NCBI GenBank assembly: GCA_041687435.1
Contig: JAWLBX010000010.1
Coordinates: 62,001-126,000 of the forward strand
Source of the DNA: JACKII01 sp041687435
GTDB taxonomy: Bacteria > Pseudomonadota > Alphaproteobacteria > Bin95
Length of the DNA stretch: 64,000 nt
Direction of reading: 5' to 3'
The notes below the pieces were generated by a model. That model was not told the DNA's origin, did not search any database, and saw nothing but the letters and a program-made list of their open reading frames with translations. Shown piece by piece: positions 45,197 to 53,804 of the stretch (position 1 is its first letter; every line of letters begins with the position of its first letter). Made by a program: the position numbers and the translations under genes.

Positions 45197-45853
45197 ATGA
45201 ACCAACCGCTGATGCCCAAGGCCACGTGCGTGTGGCTGATCGACAACACCGCCCTGACCTTCGAGCAGATTGGCGCCTTCTGCAATATGCATGCGCTCGA
45301 AGTGCAGGCCGTGGCGGATGGTGAGGTCGCTGTCGGCATCATTGGCCGCGATCCGGTTGCCGCCGGCGAATTGACCGCCAAGGAAATAGAGCGCTGCGAG
45401 GCGGATCCCTCGGCCCGCTTGAAAATGGCGAAGATCGAGGTGCCGCGGGCGGCAGAGCGGACCAAGGGCCCCCGCTACACCGCGATGGCCAAGCGGCAGG
45501 ACAAGCCGGACGGTGTTGCCTGGCTGGTGCGTAATCATCCGGAACTGGCTGATACGCAGATCGGCAAGCTGCTGGGAACGACCAAGAACACGATTGCGGC
45601 GGTACGGGACCGCACGCACTGGAACAGCCAAAACATCAAGCCACGCCATCCGGTTGACCTGGGGCTTTGCACCTATCTGGAACTGAATGCTGCCGTCGAG
45701 GCCGCCCGCGCCAAACTCTCGCCGGAAGAGCGGGAGGCGATCGAGCGCCGGGAAGCCGAGGCGGTCGAAGAGCAAAAAGAAAAGCCGATGAATACCACGC
45801 CCACGATCGCCGAACTGTTCGGCCGGATGGGCGGCGGCGACAGTACCGATTGA
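45197..45853 (+). CDS. trcR: Cell cycle transcriptional regulator TrcR (DUF1013)
   Basis: A 218-aa protein of the alphaproteobacteria-specific DUF1013 family: LMPKATCVWLIDNTALTFEQ, IGAFCNMHALEVQAVADGEV, and a helix-turn-helix-like part ADTQIGKLLGTTKNTIAAVR followed by DRTHWNSQNIKPRHPVDLGL. It is described as a cell-cycle transcriptional regulator in Rhizobiales and Caulobacter relatives. The C-terminus has a charged coiled segment and a short TIAELFGRM tail. Its presence supports the assignment of the organism to alphaproteobacteria. Confidence 0.94.
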   Translation: MNQPLMPKATCVWLIDNTALTFEQIGAFCNMHALEVQAVADGEVAVGIIGRDPVAAGELTAKEIERCEADPSARLKMAKIEVPRAAERTKGPRYTAMAKRQDKPDGVAWLVRNHPELADTQIGKLLGTTKNTIAAVRDRTHWNSQNIKPRHPVDLGLCTYLELNAAVEAARAKLSPEEREAIERREAEAVEEQKEKPMNTTPTIAELFGRMGGGDSTD

Positions 45854-45926
45854 TGCGCCGAAGGGATAGCGGCGGCGCTGGCGACTGCCACCGCTATCCT
45901 GATGCGGCCAACTGCGGCAGCTTCGG

Positions 45927-46814
45927 TTAAACCGGCACGGTTCCCTTTACCACGGTGCGGTGCAGAACGCGCGGCTGCGCGCCCATGTCGTAATTGCGGT
46001 CTGCGCGGTGCAACAGAACGCGGTTGTCCCATAGCACCAGATCGCCATTGCGCCATTTGTGACGATAGACGAAGCGGTCCGCCGTGGCGCGTTCCTGCAG
46101 GTCTGCCAGCAGGGCGCGGCCCTTGTCATAGTCCACCCCCTCGACATGGCCGATATGCATGCCGAGATAGAGCGATTTGCGCCCGTCCGCATGGGTGCGT
46201 ACCAGCGGGTGGCTGACCGGTGGCCGCTCGCGCTTCTGCTCCTCTGTCGCAGGCTTGTTGCCAGTATTGCGGCGGCTGGCCTCCCACGAATGCACGGCAC
46301 GAAGCCCCGCCAGGGAACGCTTTTCCTCGTCCGACAGGGCTTCATACGCCAGCAGCATGTTGGCGAACAGCGTATCGCCTCCCTCGGCTGGCACATCGAT
46401 CGCGTGCAGCATGGTCAGCAGCGAGGGGGCGGCATGGTAGGATTTGTCCGTGTGCCAGAAATAGTTGCCATGCGTGGCCGGGGCCACCGTCGGCTTGCCG
46501 GTCTTTTCGTCGATATTGGTGACGGTGTGGACCAGGGGATATTTCTCGCCGCTTTCCAGCCGGCCGACATGCTCCTCGATTTCACCGAAATTCAGAGTGA
46601 AACCGTATTGCTGGTCCTTGGTCAGGTTCTGGTCCGGGAAAACCAGGATGTGGTATGCGTCCATCGCCGCCAGAATTGCATCAGCAATCTCACGAGAGAG
46701 CGGCACCGACAGGTCGATGTCGGTGATCTCCGCCCCCGCGACATCGGAAATGCGGGAGAGGCTGAAGGGCCAGGGGCGTGCCGTGGCGCTATCGGTGGCG
46801 GTCTGAAGGGGCAT
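45927..46814 (-). CDS. TauD/TfdA family 2-oxoglutarate-dependent dioxygenase
   Basis: A 295-aa Fe(II)/2-oxoglutarate dioxygenase. Iron ligands are His121 and Asp123 (WHTDKSY) and His269 (VLLHRADRNYD); an arginine in the PRVLHRT segment (282-286) should bind 2-oxoglutarate. Substrates of the family range from taurine to aryloxyacetates and carnitine precursors; I cannot choose one. Convergent with trcR. The following 284 bases (46815-47098) hold no gene I can support. Confidence 0.92.
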   Translation of the reverse strand: MPLQTATDSATARPWPFSLSRISDVAGAEITDIDLSVPLSREIADAILAAMDAYHILVFPDQNLTKDQQYGFTLNFGEIEEHVGRLESGEKYPLVHTVTNIDEKTGKPTVAPATHGNYFWHTDKSYHAAPSLLTMLHAIDVPAEGGDTLFANMLLAYEALSDEEKRSLAGLRAVHSWEASRRNTGNKPATEEQKRERPPVSHPLVRTHADGRKSLYLGMHIGHVEGVDYDKGRALLADLQERATADRFVYRHKWRNGDLVLWDNRVLLHRADRNYDMGAQPRVLHRTVVKGTVPV

Positions 46815-47098
46815 GGGGCTTCCTCGCTTCTATGATGCTTTCACAACAAGTCTAGCCCGCCTTGCCCACGTGACGGAAGCGTTTCGGCGTGTCGATATTG
46901 CCGACAAGGGCAGCGACGGCCAGCGGGGCAGGGAGCCGCAGCAGATGGAGACGCGGAAGCGCTCGAGGCAAGAGGAACATTGTACAGAGTTCCTTGCAGC
47001 AAAGCATGGAACCTAATTCCCCTGGTTGAAACCCGCAAACAATCCCGCATCCAACCGGGTGCGGGTGCGGGGGGGCGTTCGGACGGTTCGGGTCGCCT

Positions 47099-47747
47099 CT
47101 ACGTCCGACGCGAGCGGGTCAGGCCGAGAGCGATCACGCCGCCGCTTGCCAATGCCAAAACGCCCGGCTCAACGGCGGATGTGCTCGCGCCCCTACCTGG
47201 GATAATGATCGAGTAGTTGTAATTGACCTCGCTGGTGGAGGTCGCGGAGGAACCGACGATTGTGAAGACGCCCGTTCTCGGCGACACATAATCGGTGCCT
47301 TCGATCGCATCGATATCGAAGTTCGCGATCAGAGTTTGCGTTCCAGGAAAACTGAGAATGTCGATCGAATTGGTATTCGTGATAACAAAATCGATCACGC
47401 CCGATTGTTCCAACGGACCGGGACCGGTCGTTCGCGTAAAGTTGATCGAGAATGTCACGCCATTGTTGACCGCGCCCTCTATCAGGCTGACGGTTGGCGG
47501 CAGGGTCAGGCTGAACGGGTCCGCATTGAGGAACTCGAACGACCGGGACGAAACCGTGATCGTCGCGAAGGACAGCGTGCTGACATTTTCGACGAACCTA
47601 TTCGTCGACAACCCTTCGCCACCGCCCTGAATAGAAGCCTACTCGCCATCCGGAGCATAAACAAATAATGCGTGCGCCGGAGACGTGGCGGCACCAGCCA
47701 GCGCGAGCGCTCCAGCGGCCACAATGAAGCGGATTGGGGTTTTTCAT
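47099..47747 (-). pseudogene. PEP-CTERM-like secreted protein, broken at the 5' end
   Basis: Coding-strand reading from the ATG at 47747 gives MKNP, then needs a one-base shift in the AAAAACCCCAATCC tract to enter a signal peptide (IRFIVAAGALALAGAATSPA) that continues to FVYAPDGE. There a TAG at 47641-47639 stops the frame. After it the same frame is open to 47099 and encodes a beta-rich domain ending VEPGVLALASGGVIALGLTR followed by SRRT, a PEP-CTERM-like sorting tail (E-P motif, hydrophobic helix, basic end). Two separate lesions suggest a pseudogene. The truncated frame from a TTG at 47611 would lack any export signal. Sequencing error could explain one lesion but less easily both. Confidence 0.65.
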
Positions 47748-47754
47748 GGTCGAC

Positions 47755-48059
47755 TCGTTTCCTGCCGATCGGCGCCTGCTATCACGCCAGATTCGGGCGG
47801 TTCTTTTTCCTGATGCTCAGCCGTAAGGGCGCAAGCTGCGGGCCAAAACAGTTGTAAAACAACGCTGTCGTCAACGCCTTATGATTGCAAGGATTATCGA
47901 GGGGGAGGCGAGCAGGGTGCCTGCGGGTACTGTAAGGTTTTCCCGCGATGGCAACCGGTTGAGTGGTACGCGATTGGGTTATCGGCAAATAAAAACGGCG
48001 GCCCCATGCGGAGCCGCCGTTCGGTTTTGCTACACCCTGTAACGGGCGCACATAACCTC
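47755..48059. other. Intergenic region between two CTERM genes
   Basis: About 300 bases without a supported gene. It contains the terminator at 47992-48021; otherwise I see nothing I can name. Confidence 0.6.
47992..48021 (-). terminator. Intrinsic terminator of the intact CTERM gene
   Basis: Arms AACGGCGGC (47994-48002) and GCCGCCGTT (48013-48021) form a nine-base stem; on the minus strand it is followed by TTTATTTG. It lies about 40 bases after the stop of the gene at 48060-48725. Confidence 0.85.
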
Positions 48060-48725
48060 TTATATGCGGCGGCGAACCACCGCGATGCCGATCAGACCAA
48101 CACCGGCCAGGGCCAGAAGACCTGGCTCGGATACTGTGCGCAGGTCCGGCGGGACCGAGATGGTGAAGGTGCCGCCACCCGTGCCATCGGCGGTGTTGAT
48201 TGAGCCGCCAAAGGACCAGGAGCCGGCTTCCGCACCGTAGAATGTGCCGCCATCGTCGGCGGTCAGCAGGCCGCCAGACTGGAAGGACTGGTTCGAACCA
48301 CCGACCGGACCAATATTCACGAACGTCGTGTTGCCGAGCGTGAAGGTCACGGTGCCGGTCTCGGCGCCAAGCCCATTGGTCTCCGCCGGATCGGTCACGA
48401 GGGACCGGTCGAAGCTGAACGCGAAGGTTTGGCCGCTGTTCGCGCCGGCGGACGCCTGCAGCGTGATCGACAAGCCGCCAAGCAGATTAATGACGCTGTT
48501 GTCGACGCTGGCAAGTTCTTCCGTGCCGCCGAACGCGATGCCCGGCTGGGCCACCGAAGTGCCGATGGTGAAGGTTTCACCGGCATCGATGGGCGGGGCT
48601 TCGTTGAGGCTGACAGTGACGCCAAACGAAAAGGTGGCAAATTCGCCGATATCGGCGTACGGGGCCGCGGCGGCCGGTGCCGAAAGTAGCGCGGCGGCAG
48701 CGGCGGCAGCTAAAGCGATACGCAT
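48060..48725 (-). CDS. PEP-CTERM-like sorting domain protein, intact
   Basis: A 221-aa exported protein. Signal peptide at residues 1-~22 (MRIALAAAAAAALLSAPAAA). The body is a beta-rich, low-complexity secreted domain with no recognised enzyme family. The C-terminus reads VSEPGLLALAGVGLIGIAVV followed by RRRI: an E-P motif, a membrane helix and a basic end, the layout of PEP-CTERM proteins that are processed by an exosortase. No exosortase gene is in the window. ATG 48725 has GGAGAG six bases upstream. It is the only one of three such genes here that is intact. Confidence 0.8.
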   Translation of the reverse strand: MRIALAAAAAAALLSAPAAAAPYADIGEFATFSFGVTVSLNEAPPIDAGETFTIGTSVAQPGIAFGGTEELASVDNSVINLLGGLSITLQASAGANSGQTFAFSFDRSLVTDPAETNGLGAETGTVTFTLGNTTFVNIGPVGGSNQSFQSGGLLTADDGGTFYGAEAGSWSFGGSINTADGTGGGTFTISVPPDLRTVSEPGLLALAGVGLIGIAVVRRRI

Positions 48726-49390
48726 AGCGTTCTCTCCTGCTCTATTAGAGACAAACACCGCTGCGCTTATCGCAACGGATATCAAACATCTGACGCACCG
48801 TTAGATGCAAGGGGTGTGCCAGACTCGGCGATGCCTCGTGATAACGGCTTGGTGCGGTGTGAATCCGCGCCTTTGCCAGGCTGTTGCGCTGGAGGTGTCG
48901 CGCCCAATTTTTGTAAAGCCGGAGCATTTGTGTAAAATATGCTAAACATCAATCGGGCCGTAAAGCAGATGATTCTGGTAAATTTGACGATGGTCCTGTG
49001 AATATGAGTGTGGCAAGAGCGTCATTCTAATGGCATGATTGCATACAGAACATTCCGGTTATATGGAATTGCGGAAAATACCTTAGTATAATGCCCGCAT
49101 ATATTAAGAGTTAAAAAAATATACATGTAAGTATTTTCCGATACCAGTATGCGAAAAAGCTATAAATGTATGCTTTGAATCGCGCAGATATGTGCCGTTG
49201 CTGCGGGTTATGGTGCGGTTTCTGGGGCCGAATTTGGGTGCTCGCGAAACATTCGAAAGGTGGCAAGAGTTTGGCGTGACGGTTGCATAACTGAGTATAT
49301 GTGAGCCCCGTGACAGCGGGTTCCCAAAATTATTAAGTGGCGAAGGTGCCGGAGCCGGATCGCGGCAATGATGGGTTAGGAGCGATGATA
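48726..49390. other. Long, partly AT-rich intergenic region between CTERM genes
   Basis: 665 bases without a supported gene. The stretch from about 48915 to 49180 is markedly AT-rich, with TTAAAAAAATATACATG and similar runs. It is flanked by divergent secreted-protein genes, so promoters are expected. It holds the long inverted repeat at 49072-49140. No ORF here has family similarity. Confidence 0.65.
49072..49140. repeat. Inverted repeat in AT-rich region
   Basis: CGGAAAATAC at 49072-49081 and GTATTTTCCG at 49131-49140 are perfect complements, 49 bases apart, with a smaller AT-rich palindrome inside. Function unknown; could be regulatory or the footprint of a lost element. Confidence 0.5.
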
Positions 49391-50088
49391 ATGCGTTCGA
49401 TTTTGGTGGCTGCGGTGGCCTTCGTTGTCGGTGTTTCGGGCGCTTTGGCCGGTCCATTGGCCCCGGGTGTGGTGCAGGATGGTCTGGAATTCGGCGGGAC
49501 GTTCCAGAACCCGATGTCGCTGTTGGCCGGAGACACAATCACGATGGAAGGGTTGACCCCGAACACGGACCAGGCGCGGTACATGATGGGCGCAGACGTT
49601 TTGGCTAGCGCGGGCGCTTACGAGTTGGCTGGCGTGGAAGTCGCCGGACTGGCGCCATTCGATCTTGTCATCGCGACAGGCGCCGGCAATAATGGCATTT
49701 CGCTCAATCTCAATTACGACAGGTCTCGCGTCGTCAATCGCGGCTTCCTGATGGGCGCCGACGATCAGACTGGAATCCTGAATGCGACGATTACGTCGAC
49801 GCTGGCGGCGGACGTCTTTCAGGTATTTACCGGCCTGTTCACCCAGACTGTGTTGTTCATGGGTGGCGAGTTGGTATTTGACGATGGTGCCGGCGTTTAT
49901 AACGCCAACATGCCGGGTTCGCGGAACCTGATCGGTGTGTTCGCATCGGATAACGATCTTGTTTCGCTATCTTTCGGAGTGTCGACCGTCGATTTCCAGT
50001 TTCCGACTGCGTCGCCGGAGCGAGCATTATTGCGCTGATCGGTGCGGGCATTCTGGGTGCTGGGCTGATGGGGCGGCGTTGCCGCTGA
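49391..50088 (+). pseudogene. Secreted protein with PEP-CTERM-like tail put out of frame
   Basis: From ATG 49391 (AGGAG eight bases upstream) the frame gives a signal peptide (MRSILVAAVAFVVGVSGALA) and a beta-rich secreted domain, then ends at 50038 as FPTASPERALLR. In the next frame, from about 50014 to 50088, the sequence encodes GASIIALIGAGILGAGLMGR followed by RCR, the helix and basic end of a sorting tail. The in-frame SPERA is what remains of an S-P-E-P-A motif, so a small deletion (four bases would fit) lies at the junction. The product would be secreted but not retained. Sequencing error is possible. Confidence 0.65.
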
Positions 50089-50231
50089 CCCGTCATCTTT
50101 TCGAGTTGTCATAAACGTGTTGGCGTCGGCTTTGGGTGATCGAAGCCGCCGCCGGCGTTTTCGCTGGCTGACATTGGACGTTAGGCCTAGGCTTCTACCG
50201 GAGGATTACACTGGCAAAAGGAGCCTGAGCC

Positions 50232-50990
50232 ATGCCGCGTTTCGATGGCAAGGTTGCCCTGGTCACTGGCGCGGCGTCCGGTATCGGCCGTGTTACGGCG
50301 AAGGCCCTGGCAACGGAGGGTGCCTGGGTTGCGCTGGCCGATATCAATACATCGGCCGGTGAGGCAGCGGCTGCTGAACTGGGCGCATCCGGCTATTTCG
50401 TTCCGCTCGACGTAACCAGCGAGGAGTCGTGGCAAGCGGCTTATGCCATGGTAAGGGAACGGTTCGGCGGCCTGAACGTGCTGGTCAATGCGGCCGGTAT
50501 CTCCCCGGGCGATACGGTGGAGAATGCCAGTCTGGAGCACTGGCACAAGGTTCATGCCATCTGTCTCGACGGTGTCTTTCTTGGCTGTAAACATGGCGTG
50601 CCGTTGATCCACGGCTCCGGTGGCGGGGCGATTGTCAACATTTCCAGCGTGGCCGGCCTGATCGGCGTGCCTCGGTTGGTGTCCTATTCCTCGGCGAAGG
50701 CCGGGGTTCGCAACCTGACCAAGTCGGTGGCACTGTATTGCGAACAAATGGGTTATGCCATCCGCTGCAATTCCGTCCACCCTGGATCGATCAACACGCC
50801 GATCCTTCGCCAGACCCATGGCGGCAAACTGGAGCCGCGCCATGTCGAGGCGCGCGAACGTTCCATTCCTATGGGCCGCATCGGCCGGCCGGAAGAGGTA
50901 GCGAAGCCAATCCTTTTCCTCGCCTCGGACGATGCCAGCTTTATCACCGGCACGGAATTGGTGGTCGATGGCGGCTATACCGCCCGCTGA
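50232..50990 (+). CDS. SDR family oxidoreductase (tandem pair, first)
   Basis: A 252-aa classical short-chain dehydrogenase. NAD(P) motif TGAASGIGR near residue 13, NAAG, NISSVAGLIGVPRLVSYSSAK with catalytic Ser/Tyr/Lys, and the C-terminal FLASDDASFITGTELVVDGG. The preferred acidic residue after beta-2 (ALADIN) suggests NAD+. Very similar to the next gene, including LDGVFLGCKH and the segment AIRCNSVHP. Substrate unknown; relatives include hydroxysteroid and cyclic alcohol dehydrogenases. Confidence 0.92.
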   Translation: MPRFDGKVALVTGAASGIGRVTAKALATEGAWVALADINTSAGEAAAAELGASGYFVPLDVTSEESWQAAYAMVRERFGGLNVLVNAAGISPGDTVENASLEHWHKVHAICLDGVFLGCKHGVPLIHGSGGGAIVNISSVAGLIGVPRLVSYSSAKAGVRNLTKSVALYCEQMGYAIRCNSVHPGSINTPILRQTHGGKLEPRHVEARERSIPMGRIGRPEEVAKPILFLASDDASFITGTELVVDGGYTAR

Positions 50991-51044
50991 CTGCGCGCAC
51001 TGGCGTAAACGACCATCGAACCTAAGAAATGGAGAGGATTTGCT

Positions 51045-51839
51045 ATGCCCAACCGTCCTGGACGCATCGAGGGCAAGGTCGCGCTGATCACCGGCGGCGC
51101 TTCCGGTCTCGGCCAAGCCACGGCCGAGTTGTTCGCCGAAGAAGGCGGGCGCGTCATGATTGCCGACATCGATACGGCCCGCGGCGAAGCGGTCGCCGCA
51201 TCACTGGGGGCGGCTGGCGCATTCGTCCGGCTCGACGTGACGGAGGAGGCTGGTTGGGTTGCAGCCATATCGGCCACGCAGGCCCATTTTGGCGGCCTGC
51301 ACGTGCTGGTTCAGAGTGCCGGCATTGCCATTACCGCGGCGGTGACGGAGACCAGTCTGGAGGATTGGCGCCGCGTCCATGCGATTGACCTGGATGGCGT
51401 CTTCCTCGGCTGCAAGCATGCTGTCCCAGCGATTGCCGCAGCCACTACCGACCCGGATAGCGGTTCCGCCAGCGGTTCCATCGTGAATATCTCGTCGATT
51501 GCCGGCATTATCGCCGGGCACAATATGGCCGCCTACAATTCCGCAAAGGCGGGAGTGCGGCACCTCTCCAAGTCTGTGGCGCTGCATTGCGCCCGGCAAG
51601 GTTTTGCGATCCGCTGCAACTCGGTGCATCCGACCTTCATCGATACGCCGATCCTGGACGACGTGGCGGGCAACATGGACCGTGATCAGGCGCTCGCCAA
51701 GCTGGGCCGTCAGGTGCCGATGGGGCGGGTTGGCCAGCCGCGCGAGGTCGCTTATGGCATTCTGTACCTCGCATCCGATGAGTCGAGCTATACCACGGGT
51801 TCGGAACTGCTTATCGACGGGGGCATTGCGGCGATGTAG
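51045..51839 (+). CDS. SDR family oxidoreductase (tandem pair, second)
   Basis: A 264-aa classical short-chain dehydrogenase that starts 54 bases after its paralogue. Motifs: TGGASGLGQ, ADIDTARG, VNISSIAGIIAGHNMAAYNS with AKAGVRHLSKSVAL, and YLASDESSYTTGSELLIDGG. It keeps the first gene's LDGVFLGCKH and AIRCNSVHP. Some relatives' NNAG reads QSAG here (VLVQSAGIAI), a change in a structural motif. The GGAGAGG site supports the start. The two genes look like an old tandem duplication and may act in one pathway. Confidence 0.9.
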   Translation: MPNRPGRIEGKVALITGGASGLGQATAELFAEEGGRVMIADIDTARGEAVAASLGAAGAFVRLDVTEEAGWVAAISATQAHFGGLHVLVQSAGIAITAAVTETSLEDWRRVHAIDLDGVFLGCKHAVPAIAAATTDPDSGSASGSIVNISSIAGIIAGHNMAAYNSAKAGVRHLSKSVALHCARQGFAIRCNSVHPTFIDTPILDDVAGNMDRDQALAKLGRQVPMGRVGQPREVAYGILYLASDESSYTTGSELLIDGGIAAM

Positions 51840-52014
51840 AGCCGCCCTCAAACTGGGAGGCTGCGCTGTCATTATCGTCAGCTGGTGACGCATCTGTGCG
51901 CTCTGGCAGCAAATCCCACGTGTCCAGCAAATGGCTCAGTTCTGGTGAGGTTAGCGCATAGTATGAGAATACCTGAAGAAAATTGTTCGGGCCCAGGCAG
52001 CGAATGGTGGTCAT
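51811..52014 (-). CDS. Small protein of unknown function, divergent from the iron-binding gene
   Basis: A 67-aa ORF (MTTIRCLGPNNFLQVFSYYA, then LTSPELSHLLDTWDLLPERT) with a GGAGGAA ribosome binding site six bases before its ATG, a strong signal. It overlaps the end of the second SDR gene by 29 bases on the other strand. No family recognised. If real, it shares the Fur-box promoter region with the FbpA-like gene, which would suggest iron-regulated expression. Confidence 0.45.
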   Translation of the reverse strand: MTTIRCLGPNNFLQVFSYYALTSPELSHLLDTWDLLPERTDASPADDNDSAASQFEGGSTSPQCPRR

Positions 52015-52078
52015 TGGCGGTTCCTCCGGTTGATCGCACGGTCCCATCGTTGGTGTGACGGGTTGGGGAGTTCAATAT

Positions 52079-52093
52079 TGCGAATGATTCGCA
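52079..52093. promoter_or_regulatory. Perfect 15-bp Fur-type palindrome (7-1-7), site 1
   Basis: TGCGAATGATTCGCA is a perfect inverted repeat with a single central base and fits the TGxxAATxATTxxCA form of Fur-family sites. It lies 73 bases upstream of the iron-binding protein gene. Just downstream, GCATTGATAATGC (52091-52103) is a further palindrome. Confidence 0.75.
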
Positions 52094-52106
52094 TTGATAA
52101 TGCGGT

Positions 52107-52121
52107 TGCAAATCATTTGCA
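52107..52121. promoter_or_regulatory. Perfect 15-bp Fur-type palindrome (7-1-7), site 2
   Basis: TGCAAATCATTTGCA is a second perfect 7-1-7 palindrome, centred 28 bases from the first and ending 44 bases before the ATG of the iron-binding protein gene. Two adjacent sites fit cooperative repression by Fur (or Mur) when metal is replete. Confidence 0.75.
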
Positions 52122-52165
52122 AATAAGTATTGTCCGCCCAGGCACCGAAAAGGAGAGTCAATGCC

Positions 52166-53179
52166 ATGTCCTTCATCAAAACCCTTGCGACCGCCGCTGT
52201 CGGGGCGCTCATCGGCACCAGTGCAACGGTGGCTGGCGAGGTGAATGTCTACAGTTATCGCCAGCCATTCCTGACCGAACCTTTGTTCGAGGCCTTTACG
52301 GCCAAGACCGGCCACGAGGTCAATGTCGTCTTTGCCGAAAAGGGCCTGATCGAGCGCGCCCGTGAGGAAGACCGCTTAAGCCCAATGGATGTGCTGCTGA
52401 CGGTCGATATCGGTCGCCTGTCCCAGGCCAAAGAGGCCGGCATCACGGCACCTGTGGACGATGCCACGATCAATGCGGCGATCCCGGCGCAATACAGAGA
52501 GCCGGACGGGCACTGGATTGGCCTGACCAGCCGGATCCGGGTCATTTACGCTGCCAAGGGCCGGGTCGAAAATGCCAAGGAACTGACCTACGAAGCGTTG
52601 GCGGAGCCGCAATACAAAGGTCGCCTCTGCACCCGTTCCGGCAAGCATGTCTACCAGATCGGTCTGGCTGCTGCGATGATCAACCACCATGGCGAGGCCG
52701 GGGCGGAGGAATGGCTTCAGGGCATGAAAGCCAATCTGGCACGCAAGCCCTCGGGCAACGATCGATCCCAGGTGAAGGCAATTTGGCAGGGGCAGTGCGA
52801 TCTGTCGCTTGGCAACCACTATTACTATCTGAAGATGATGGCAGACCCGGACCAACGCGCCTGGGCCGAGGCTGTGGATGTGATCTTCCCAAATCAGAAT
52901 GGCCGTGGCGCACACGCCAATATCAGCGGCATGTCGCTGGGGGCGCATGCGCCAAACAAGGAAGCCGCGCTCGACCTGATGCGGTTCCTCGTCAGCAAGG
53001 AAGCGCAGGAAATCTATGCGGAGGTCAATGGCGAGTATCCGCTGCGCGAAAACGCCGAATGGTCGGACCAGCTGAAGGATCTGGGCACCTTCCGCATCGA
53101 CCCGCTGTCGCTGCAGGCGATTTCGGACAAGCGGGGCGAGGCATTGCTGATGACCGACCGCGTCCGCTACGACCACTAA
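52166..53179 (+). CDS. Fe(3+) ABC transporter substrate-binding protein (FbpA/FutA-like)
   Basis: A 337-aa periplasmic binding protein. The signal peptide covers residues ~1-23 (SFIKTLATAAVGALIGTSAT). The mature start GEVNVYSYRQPFLTEPLFEA is typical of the ferric-binding family, and the Tyr triplet at 219-221 (GNHYYYLKMM) supplies the iron-binding tyrosines. It should capture ferric iron in the periplasm, but the partner permease and ATPase genes are not beside it. AAAAGGAGAG precedes the start. Expression is probably iron-repressed through the two Fur-type palindromes upstream. Confidence 0.92.
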   Translation: MSFIKTLATAAVGALIGTSATVAGEVNVYSYRQPFLTEPLFEAFTAKTGHEVNVVFAEKGLIERAREEDRLSPMDVLLTVDIGRLSQAKEAGITAPVDDATINAAIPAQYREPDGHWIGLTSRIRVIYAAKGRVENAKELTYEALAEPQYKGRLCTRSGKHVYQIGLAAAMINHHGEAGAEEWLQGMKANLARKPSGNDRSQVKAIWQGQCDLSLGNHYYYLKMMADPDQRAWAEAVDVIFPNQNGRGAHANISGMSLGAHAPNKEAALDLMRFLVSKEAQEIYAEVNGEYPLRENAEWSDQLKDLGTFRIDPLSLQAISDKRGEALLMTDRVRYDH

Positions 53180-53186
53180 GCCCGGT

Positions 53187-53804
53187 TCAGTTTCGATCTG
53201 CTGGGGTGGCGAACTCGCGTGTGATGGCTTTACGCACCATCTCCACCCGGTCGCCGCCCCAGAAAATCTCCTCGCCCACGACGAAGGTCGGCACGCCGAA
53301 CACGCCGCGCGCTTCCGCCTCCTCAAGAATCCGGCGATAGCGCGCGGCGCCTTTCCCCTCCTGGAACGTCGCAAATCCACCGGGGTCCGGCGCGCCACAG
53401 GATTTTAACACCGCGGTGATTGCTGCCAAATCCTCGATGTCCAGGTCGCGCTTGAAAAACCTCTCGAACACTTGGTCATGATAGGCGTCGAATACGCCTT
53501 GGTCCTGCGCATAGAGAGCGCCGATATGCGCCGTGCGGCTGTCGAAAATCTTCTTCGGCCCCAGAACGATCAGCCCGCGTTCGTTGGCGATCCGGCGGGC
53601 GTCCATGTACGAATATTTGACCCGCCGCCATTGATGCGGATTGCGGGTCTCGACCGCGCCCAGGAACTGCGGGATTTCCAGCGTATAAGGGCGCCATTCC
53701 AGGGCCAGACCGAAGCTGCCGGCCAAACAGCGGGCGTCTTCGACTGCTAGATAGGCGTATGGGCTCTTGTAATCGAAATAGACGATTAGCGATTTTAGGG
53801 ACAT
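53187..53804 (-). CDS. DsbA family / 2-hydroxychromene-2-carboxylate isomerase-like protein
   Basis: A 205-aa thioredoxin-fold protein with the kappa-class GST/HCCA isomerase pattern: VYFDYKSPYAYLA at residues ~8-20, where DsbA proteins have their CxxC but this one has Ser in KSPY, and the C-terminal ARGVFGVPTFVVGEEIFWGG followed by DRVE. Lacking the CxxC, it is more likely a glutathione-dependent isomerase or transferase than a disulfide oxidase. Convergent with the iron-binding gene. Confidence 0.86.
   Translation of the reverse strand: MSLKSLIVYFDYKSPYAYLAVEDARCLAGSFGLALEWRPYTLEIPQFLGAVETRNPHQWRRVKYSYMDARRIANERGLIVLGPKKIFDSRTAHIGALYAQDQGVFDAYHDQVFERFFKRDLDIEDLAAITAVLKSCGAPDPGGFATFQEGKGAARYRRILEEAEARGVFGVPTFVVGEEIFWGGDRVEMVRKAITREFATPADRN

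Noticed and set aside
47639..47747. Programmed frameshift at the AAAAACCCC tract of the first CTERM gene
   Set aside because: A second lesion (TAG) lies downstream in the same frame, so frameshifting alone would not give a full product.
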